Shown: one piece after another, positions 58,200-64,000 of the stretch
Layout: every line of letters begins with the position of its first letter
How positions within the stretch are numbered: position 1 is the stretch's first letter
Origin: JBDHWG01 sp046328525
Lineage (GTDB): Bacteria > Chloroflexota > Anaerolineae > Epilineales > JAHCIE01
Assembly: GCA_046328525.1 (NCBI GenBank)
Contig: JAXLWK010000003.1
Span: forward strand, 1,116,001-1,180,000
DNA: 64,000 nucleotides
Direction: 5' to 3'
Translations under genes and position numbers: made by a program
Notes under the pieces: model-generated
Told to the model about the DNA's origin: nothing
Database searches by the model: none
Seen by the model: only the letters and a program-made list of their open reading frames with translations

Positions 58200-59234
58200 A
58201 TGACCGGACCCGCATTTACCATTCTTCATCATCTTGACGGCGACCCGCTGGAACGACCGTCCCGCGAGGTGTACGCCGAGGTGATGGAGCACGTCATCCT
58301 TGCCGATGCGCTGGGCTTTGATACCGTCTGGTTCGCCGAGCATCACGCCGCCCAGGGCGGACGCCTGCCCTGGCCCTTGCTGTTCATCATCCAGGCTGCC
58401 GGGCGAACCCAACACGTGACCCTCGGCACGGGCGTGACACTCCTGCCGTTCTATCACCCGCTCGCCGTCGCCGAGCAGATCGCCGAAGGCGACATTCTCA
58501 CGAATGGCCGCTTCGCCGTTGGCTTTGGCTCCGGTTCGGCGCCCGCCGACTTCGGCGCGTTCGGCGTTCCAGCGGCCTTGAAGGGCGAGCGCCTTCAAGA
58601 AGGGCTGGAGGTGTTGCTGCGGCTGTGGACCGGCGAGACGGTCAATTCCGAGGGAAGCCACTACGACATTGTCGGCGCGCGGCTGTTCCCGACGCCCGAG
58701 CGACCGGCGCGCGACATCGCCTGGCTGGCGGCGGGACATCCGTTCACAGCCGGCCTGGCCGGCGCCCACGACCTGCACCTGATGCTAGCGCGGGGCACAC
58801 CGACCAACGATGCCCAGGCGCTCATCGCCGCCTACCACGCCGCCCTGGCGGCCCACGGCCACGCGGCGGCGGACCGCCGCATCCAGCGCACGTGGATGGT
58901 GTATGTCGCCGAGACTGACGTGGCAGCGCGCGCGTCCATTGTCCCCAGCGCCGATTTCTACTACCAGCAGACGCTGGGCATGGGGCGGCCGCGCCTCGCC
59001 AACGACGGCGACCTCGACGCCCGCCTCGCGTTTATTGATGCCATCGTCGGCAGCCCGGAGACCGTAGCGCAGGAGCTGGCGGCGCGGGCGAGCGAGCTGG
59101 GCCTGACGGACATCGCGCTCCACACGCGCATGGCCCGCGTGTCCCACGCCGCGAACCTGCGCTCGACGAAGTTGCTGGCCGAGCGAGTCTTCCCGCTGGT
59201 GCGGGAGCTCTGGCCAGAGCCTGTGGCCTCGTAG
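58200..59234 (+). CDS. LLM-class flavin-dependent monooxygenase (copy B)
   Basis: 344 aa, same length as copy A at 53642 and very similar throughout: HHLDGDPLERPSREVYAEVM, EHHAAQGGRLPWPLLFIIQA, GFGSGSAPADFGAFGVPAAL and SPETVAQELAARASELGLTD. DNA identity is complete over 107 bp (58236-58342 versus 53678-53784) and clearly lower on both sides. ATG at 58200 follows AAGGA. It is embedded between the LivK-like receptor and the permease, implying that the imported compound is its substrate. The cofactor (FMN or F420) cannot be decided. Confidence 0.88.
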   Translation: MTGPAFTILHHLDGDPLERPSREVYAEVMEHVILADALGFDTVWFAEHHAAQGGRLPWPLLFIIQAAGRTQHVTLGTGVTLLPFYHPLAVAEQIAEGDILTNGRFAVGFGSGSAPADFGAFGVPAALKGERLQEGLEVLLRLWTGETVNSEGSHYDIVGARLFPTPERPARDIAWLAAGHPFTAGLAGAHDLHLMLARGTPTNDAQALIAAYHAALAAHGHAAADRRIQRTWMVYVAETDVAARASIVPSADFYYQQTLGMGRPRLANDGDLDARLAFIDAIVGSPETVAQELAARASELGLTDIALHTRMARVSHAANLRSTKLLAERVFPLVRELWPEPVAS

Positions 59235-59261
59235 GAGAAGCCGTCGAAACGGGATGCGGTT

Positions 59262-59327
59262 GTCATGCTGAGTGTTCAGGCGGCCTGCCCAATCTCGCGG
59301 GCGACGCTGCCTGGCGCTCAGCATGAC
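59262..59327. repeat. Inverted repeat element between monooxygenase and permease genes
   Basis: GTCATGCTGAG (59262-59272) and CTCAGCATGAC (59317-59327) are exact complements; nested inside are CAGGC and GCCTG. The outer word GTCATGCTGAG resembles a widely dispersed bacterial intergenic repeat. As RNA it would fold into a 66-nt hairpin in the middle of the operon. Confidence 0.6.
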
Positions 59328-59355
59328 GGCTTGCCTAGCGACAGAGAGGATGCGA

Positions 59356-61266
59356 ATGCTCATAGACCAGCTTATCAACGGCCTGGTCCTGGGAAACATA
59401 TATGTGCTGCTGGCAGTTGGCATGGCGCTCATCTTCAGCGTCGCCAACCTGGTCAACTTCAGCTCAGGCTCTGTGTTCATGATCGGCGCCTACGTCGGGT
59501 GGTTTCTCATGGCCCGCCTTGGGCTGCCCTTGTGGGTGGCCTTGCCGGCGGCGGCCCTCGTGTGCGGTGTTCTGGGCATACTGATCGAGCGCCTGGCCCT
59601 CCGCCCTCTGGCTGACGCTCCGCCTATAGCGCCCCTGCTCAGCACCATCGCCGTCGCCTTCATTCTAGACAATTTGGCGCTACTCATATTCAAACCCGAA
59701 ACCCGCGCCTTCAACGCTGCGCTCCCGGAGTGGCGGCTGTCGCTCGGCGGCGTGACGATTGGCCTGCTGGATATCGTCATCTTCGTGACCGGGATCGTGT
59801 GCATCTCGGCGCTGTGGATATTCCTCTACCGCACGCGAGTCGGCTGGGGTATACGGGCCGCCGCCCAGGACCGCGACGCGGCGCTTCAGATGGGCATTGA
59901 CGTGGACGCGGTGCGCTCCCTCGTGTTCGCGATCGCGTCCGCCCTCGCGGGTGTCGCCGGTGTTCTGCTGGGCGTTTACTACAACAGCGTGACGCCCACG
60001 ATGGGTTTTGGCGCCGGCATTAAGGGGCTGACAGCGGCGCTGCTCGGCGGCTTGTCGAGCGTCCCGGCGTCCCTGCTGGGCGGAATGATGCTCGGCGAGA
60101 TAGAAAGCCTGGCGACCGCCTACCTCGGCCTAAACTATCGCAACCTCGTGGCGTTCCTGGTACTCATCCTGGTTCTCGCTCTGCGCCCGCAGGGTCTCTT
60201 TGGCGGCGTCTCGCTCCGCGGCTACGAGGTGAATGCTGGCGCCTTCTTCAACGTCGGCCGCCCACGGCGCGTACCCGGCCGATTCGTCGCCCTCGGGGCG
60301 GCCCTCGCCATCCTGCTGCCCTTCGTCCCCGGCAGCGATTACGCGGTGCAAGTGCTGTACATCGGGTTGGTGTACGCGCTTCTCGCCCTCAGCCTCAACC
60401 TCGTGGCAGGCGCCGGGCAGATGTCCCTCGGCCAGGCGGGGCTGTTCGCCATCGGCGCATACGCCTCCGCCATCCTGACCACAAAGGTCGGCATCTCCTT
60501 CTGGATCGCCTTGCCACTGGCCGCCCTCGTCGCCGCAGCACTGGGCGTCGTCCTCACCTATCCCGCGCTGCGCCTGAAAGGCCCGTACTTCGTTGTCGCT
60601 ACGCTGGCCCTGGGTGAGATCGTTGCCCAGATCATCCTCAACTGGGAGTGGCTGACCAACGGCCCGGTCGGCATCTTCGGCATCGTGCAGCCGCGACTGG
60701 GCAGCTTTCTCTTTGTCGGTGCGCGGCCCTACTACTACCTGGCCCTCGCCCTGGTCGCCGTGGCCGCCTGGGTGCTCACCCGGCTCGGCAACTCTCAGCT
60801 CGGTCGAACCTTCGCCGCGATTCGTGAGGACGAGCTGGCGGCAGAGACATACGGAGTCCAGGCCGGACAGTACAAGGCGCTGGCCTTCGGTATCAGCGCT
60901 GCGATTGCCGCCGTCGCGGGCGCGCTGTTCGCCCACAGCAGTGGCTACATCAGCCCTGACATCTTCACACCAGCCGTCTCGGTGCTGGCGCTGACGATGG
61001 TCATCCTCGGCGGCATAGGCAGCGTCCCTGGCGTTATCCTGGCGGCGCTGCTGCTCATCGGCCTGCCTGAACTCGCGCGACCGGTGGCCGACGCGCGTTG
61101 GCTGCTCTATGGCATCCTCCTGCTTGTGCTGATTCGCTACCGTCCGCAGGGCTTGCTGGGCCGACAGATCACCAAGCGGGTGGCGGATCCCCAGCCGCTG
61201 CCTAAGCTATCCAGCCAGACTCGGGCGACCGATGCCCATGAGCCGGCAGCAGCGGAACTAAGCTAG
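59356..61266 (+). CDS. Fused LivH-LivM permease of a branched-chain-amino-acid-type ABC transporter
   Basis: 636 aa. Residues 1-285 are a full LivH: LINGLVLGNIYVLLAVGMAL, NFSSGSVFMIGAY and GLTAALLGGLSSVPASLLGG. After a basic linker (VGRPRRVPGRF), residues ~320-610 are LivM: ALLALSLNLVAGAGQMSLGQ, RLKGPYFVVATLALGE, AAIREDELAAETYGVQAGQY and GGIGSVPGVILAALL. Normally these are two genes. About 16-18 TM helices in total. ATG at 59356 is preceded by GAGAGG; further in-frame starts upstream lie in the repeat element. It ends 10 bp before livG. Confidence 0.92.
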   Translation: MLIDQLINGLVLGNIYVLLAVGMALIFSVANLVNFSSGSVFMIGAYVGWFLMARLGLPLWVALPAAALVCGVLGILIERLALRPLADAPPIAPLLSTIAVAFILDNLALLIFKPETRAFNAALPEWRLSLGGVTIGLLDIVIFVTGIVCISALWIFLYRTRVGWGIRAAAQDRDAALQMGIDVDAVRSLVFAIASALAGVAGVLLGVYYNSVTPTMGFGAGIKGLTAALLGGLSSVPASLLGGMMLGEIESLATAYLGLNYRNLVAFLVLILVLALRPQGLFGGVSLRGYEVNAGAFFNVGRPRRVPGRFVALGAALAILLPFVPGSDYAVQVLYIGLVYALLALSLNLVAGAGQMSLGQAGLFAIGAYASAILTTKVGISFWIALPLAALVAAALGVVLTYPALRLKGPYFVVATLALGEIVAQIILNWEWLTNGPVGIFGIVQPRLGSFLFVGARPYYYLALALVAVAAWVLTRLGNSQLGRTFAAIREDELAAETYGVQAGQYKALAFGISAAIAAVAGALFAHSSGYISPDIFTPAVSVLALTMVILGGIGSVPGVILAALLLIGLPELARPVADARWLLYGILLLVLIRYRPQGLLGRQITKRVADPQPLPKLSSQTRATDAHEPAAAELS

Positions 61267-61276
61267 AAAGGCGCCC

Positions 61277-62104
61277 ATGTCACTCCTGCAAATAGAGAAG
61301 CTGACCAAAATGTTTGGTGGGTTGACTGCTGTCAGCGCCGTTGACCTGACCATCGCGCCAGGTGAACTCGTCAGTGTTATCGGGCCGAACGGAGCCGGCA
61401 AGACGACCCTGTTCAACATGATCACCGGCATCTATCCGCCTTCGTCGGGCCACATCCTGTTCGACGGCCACGACTTGACCGGCCTCAAGCCGGCCAACAT
61501 TGCCGCCTTCGGCATCGCGCGCACATTCCAGCAGGGGCGCGTGTTCGCGGGGCTGAGCGTAGCCGACAACGTCCGCATGGGAGCGCACGTGCACCTGGAC
61601 CGCGAGCGGCCAGGACAGGCCTGGCGATGGCCGGGCGCCGCCTGGTTGAGGCTCCCGTGGGAAGCCGCCCTTGCGGTCGTCCAGCCACGCCGCACTCGAC
61701 AAGAAGCCGAAGAGCTAGACGAGCGCACCCGCGCCATCCTGGCGATTTTCGGCGAGCGCCTGACGCCCCGCTGGGACGACCCGGCCCTGTCCCTCTCCTA
61801 CGCCAACCGCCGCCGCGTCGAAATCGCCCGCGCCCTGGCGCTCCAGCCCCGGCTTCTTCTCCTGGACGAACCTGTAGCGGGCATGAATCCGGCGGAGACC
61901 CGCGAGATGCAGGGGCTTCTCGCCGAGATTCGCTGGCACTTCGACGTGGCTATCCTGCTGATTGAGCATAAGCTGGACATGGTGATGCAGCTCTCGGACC
62001 GAATCGCTGTGTTGGATCACGGCACAAAGATAGCCGAGGGCACGCCGGCCGAAGTACGCGCCAATCCTGTCGTGATCGAAGCCTACCTGGGTCGGGCCGC
62101 GTGA
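61277..62104 (+). CDS. LivG-type ABC ATP-binding protein
   Basis: 275 aa, slightly longer than typical LivG (255). Walker A GPNGAGKTTLFNMITGIY, Q-loop and LivG insertion (FGIARTFQQGRVFAGLSVAD), and a variable segment rich in Trp/Arg (RPGQAWRWPGAAWLRLPWEA). The signature is replaced by LSYANRRRVEIARALALQPR, normal for LivG. Walker B LLLLDEPVAGMNPAETREM and H-loop LLIEHKLDMVMQLSDRI follow. It pairs with LivF at the fused permease. Its stop lies 23 bp before livF. Confidence 0.93.
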   Translation: MSLLQIEKLTKMFGGLTAVSAVDLTIAPGELVSVIGPNGAGKTTLFNMITGIYPPSSGHILFDGHDLTGLKPANIAAFGIARTFQQGRVFAGLSVADNVRMGAHVHLDRERPGQAWRWPGAAWLRLPWEAALAVVQPRRTRQEAEELDERTRAILAIFGERLTPRWDDPALSLSYANRRRVEIARALALQPRLLLLDEPVAGMNPAETREMQGLLAEIRWHFDVAILLIEHKLDMVMQLSDRIAVLDHGTKIAEGTPAEVRANPVVIEAYLGRAA

Positions 62105-62127
62105 TGCGTAGCGGAGAGGAAGGGACT

Positions 62128-62838
62128 ATGCTGAAGATCGAGAGTATCGACGCGTATTATGGGCCGATCCAGGCACTGCACAGCGTAAGCCTCGAAGTCG
62201 GCAAAGGAGAGATCGTCTGCTTGCTCGGCGGCAACGCTTGCGGAAAAAGCACAACGATGAAAATCATCCTCGGCCTCCTCATCCCGCGCCGGGGTGAGGT
62301 GTGGCTCAACGGCGAGCCGATTACCCGGCTCAAGACCCCCGCCCGCATCCGGCGTGGCCTCGCCTCCGTGCCAGAGTCTCGACGTATCTTCCCCCGCATG
62401 ACAGTGCGCGAGAACCTTCTCATCGGCGCGTACACGCGCGGTGATGGAGAGATCCAGGCTGACCTGGCGCGGGTGCTGGACATGTTCCCACGTCTCAAGG
62501 AACGGCTACGCCAGCTCGGCGGAACGCTCAGCGGCGGCGAACAGCAGATGCTCGCCCTCGGACGCGCGCTCATGAGTCGACCGCAGCTCATCTGCATGGA
62601 TGAGCCGAGCATGGGCCTCGCCCCGCAGCTCGTCGAGCGCAGCTTCGAGCTAATCCAAGAGGTCAACGCCACAGGTGTGACGATTTTCGTGGTAGAACAG
62701 AACGCTGCGATGGCGCTCAAAATCGCGCACCGCGGCTACGTGCTGCAGAACGGGGCCGTCTTCCTGTCCGGGACGGCGCAAGATCTGCTGGACAATCCGC
62801 TCATTCAGCGCGCCTACCTGGGCGAGATCGCGGCTTAA
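62128..62838 (+). CDS. LivF-type ABC ATP-binding protein
   Basis: 236 aa, normal LivF length. Walker A LLGGNACGKSTTMKIILGL (with Ala-Cys where Gly-Ala is usual), SVPESRRIFPRMTVRENLLI, signature LSGGEQQMLALGRALMSRPQ, Walker B LICMDEPSMGLAPQLVERSF, and H-loop replaced by VEQNAAMALKIAHRGYVL, as in LivF. ATG at 62128 has a GAGG site 8 nt upstream; an in-frame start at 62101 overlaps livG. Last gene of the operon. Confidence 0.93.
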   Translation: MLKIESIDAYYGPIQALHSVSLEVGKGEIVCLLGGNACGKSTTMKIILGLLIPRRGEVWLNGEPITRLKTPARIRRGLASVPESRRIFPRMTVRENLLIGAYTRGDGEIQADLARVLDMFPRLKERLRQLGGTLSGGEQQMLALGRALMSRPQLICMDEPSMGLAPQLVERSFELIQEVNATGVTIFVVEQNAAMALKIAHRGYVLQNGAVFLSGTAQDLLDNPLIQRAYLGEIAA

Positions 62839-62857
62839 GTCAGACCGCAACTTCGCT

Positions 62858-62879
62858 CTTCCACGCTGAACTGTGGAAG
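62858..62879 (+). terminator. Small hairpin after livF
   Basis: CTTCCAC (62858-62864) and GTGGAAG (62873-62879) form a 7-bp stem with an 8-nt loop, 20 nt after the livF stop. No T-run. Confidence 0.4.
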
Positions 62880-62963
62880 TACTCCGGAACGTCGCGAGGG
62901 AAGGGAAGGATATCGTCACAATCCCCAGGCTGTCCGCGTCTCTGTTCCTCTCGTAGCGCAGTA

Positions 62964-62992
62964 TTCGCCGTGACGGGCAATTTGTGTACAAT
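62964..62992 (+). promoter_or_regulatory. Candidate promoter of the cofactor-sulfurase-like gene
   Basis: TACAAT at 62987-62992 with TTCGCC at 62964-62969 (17-bp spacer). The -10 is good and the -35 weak. Confidence 0.35.
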
Positions 62993-63035
62993 TAGCGGAT
63001 ACCTCCGCTCTCATACTTGTAGGGAAGGCATTCCA

Positions 63036-64000
63036 TGATCCCTGACGCTACACTCAATACCGGGACAACCTTGGACGTCGCCTACCAGGATTTCTGTCGC
63101 CGCTATCCGGCATTCGCGGGCACACGAGTTTTGGATGACCTGCGCGTCACGGAGTACCGGCGGTTGGACGCCAAGGGACACATCTACCTCGATTACACCG
63201 GCGGCGGACTCTACGCCGAGTCCCAGATACGCCGGCACATGGATTTGCTGGCCAACGACGTCTTCGGCAATCCCCACTCCTCCAACCCCACCTCCCACCT
63301 GTCCACCGAGGTGGACGAGCAGGCCCGCGCCTACGTCCTGGAGTACTTCAACGCCTCGCCGGACGAATACGTGGTCATTTTCACGATGAACGCCAGCGGG
63401 GCCTTGAAGCTCGTGGGGGAATCGTACCCGTTCACGCCGCGCAGCCGCTACCTCCTGACCTTTGACAACCACAACTCCGTCAACGGCATCCGCGAGTTTG
63501 CGCGCAGCAAGAATGCGTCGGTGACGTATGTGCCGGTCGTGCTGCCGGAACTACGGATGGACGAGGCGCGCCTCTTCGACGAGTTGGGGCGTACCCTGCG
63601 CGGCACGAACAACCTGTTCGCCTACCCCGCCCAATCCAATTTCTCAGGCGTGCAGCATCCGTTGGAGTGGATCGAGGCGGCGCAGTCGCGGGGGTGGGAC
63701 GTGCTGCTAGACGCCGCAGCCTTTGCGCCCACGAACCGCCTGGACCTCAGCCGCTGGAAGCCGGACTTCATTTCCTTGTCGTTCTACAAACTCTTCGGCT
63801 ACCCCACCGGCATCGGCGCGCTGCTCGTGCGCAAGGGGGCGCTTGCCAGGCTGCGCCGCCCGTGGTTCGCCGGCGGCACGATCACGATGGCCTCAGTGCA
63901 GGGCGATGGGCACTTCCTCGCCGACGGCGAAGCTGGTTTCGAGGACGGCACGATCAACTATCTCAACATTCCGGCCGTCGAGATCGGCTTGCGCCACCTC
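63036..64000 (+). CDS. Molybdenum cofactor sulfurase-like class V aminotransferase (partial)
   Basis: The first 321 residues are present; the gene runs off the right edge. NifS-like PLP fold: YLDYTGGGLYAESQIRRHMD, FGNPHSSNPTSHLSTEVDEQ and IFTMNASGALKLVGESYPF. The Schiff-base Lys is in SLSFYKLFGYPTGIGALLVR near residue 255. The SFYKLFGYPTG(I/L)GAL wording is characteristic of the Moco sulfurase (MOCOS/ABA3) branch, which supplies the terminal sulfur of xanthine-oxidase-type enzymes. Whether the C-terminal MOSC domain is present cannot be seen. ATG at 63036 follows GGGAAGG. Only about 200 bp separate it from the Liv-type operon, which raises the possibility of a linked catabolic pathway. Confidence 0.82.

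Overview
The window is high-GC bacterial chromosome with no rRNA, tRNA, phage, insertion sequence or CRISPR array. Several traits point to a member of the Chloroflexota (Anaerolineae/Caldilineae-like). These are a secreted Thr-Pro tetrapeptide-repeat protein, a giant surface protein that starts with a beta-helix and ends near a YLPLL motif, a class III cyclase fused to an AAA ATPase and TPRs, paired MalT-like LuxR regulators, and a fused LivH-LivM permease. The taxonomic call is an inference from gene style, not from a marker gene.

Layout. 1-9.5 kb (minus strand) is an envelope and ion-homeostasis block: a holin-like/phosphodiesterase fusion cut by the window edge, two K+ channel genes, a LURP-one-like protein, a DUF1269 protein, an Ala-rich helical protein, a DUF2252 protein, an AarF/UbiB-type kinase and a cation:proton antiporter. 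9.6-15.1 kb (minus) holds two tandem MalT-like LuxR regulators. A compact divergent promoter at 15.26 kb separates them from a second DUF1269 gene and a SulP transporter. 17.9-22.0 kb (plus) is a tight cluster: ABC ATPase, ABC-2 permease, DUF3052 protein and class V aminotransferase. 22.1-23.5 kb (minus) is the Thr-Pro repeat protein.

23.9-34.2 kb (plus) is the most striking region. A cyclic-nucleotide-binding protein without a DNA-binding domain, a 1,949-residue secreted protein with a gingipain/caspase-like His/Cys domain and 16 perfect DAFSNP repeats, and a cyclase-AAA-TPR protein lie nose to tail in one apparent operon. 34.2-42.6 kb (minus) is a complete high-affinity potassium operon (27-aa ORF, kdpF, kdpA, kdpB, an extra 95-aa membrane ORF, kdpC, kdpD, kdpE). 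42.8-47.8 kb (plus) is an ECF42-type sigma factor locus with DUF2277, an alpha/beta hydrolase, a beta-propeller protein, a MoaD-like protein and two DGPF (YCII) proteins. 47.8-53.4 kb (minus) holds a GVYG-repeat surface protein and a TetR-LolD/MacB-FtsX transporter operon with a perfect TetR operator.

53.4-64 kb carries two copies of a luciferase-like flavin monooxygenase. One is alone; the other sits inside a branched-chain-amino-acid-type ABC transporter operon (LivK-type lipoprotein, monooxygenase, fused LivHM, LivG, LivF). Each transcription unit starts with a perfect consensus sigma-70 promoter followed by a leader that ends in a shared terminator-like hairpin, which suggests common attenuation or riboswitch control. 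A seven-bladed propeller protein lies between them, and a molybdenum-cofactor-sulfurase-like enzyme runs off the right edge.
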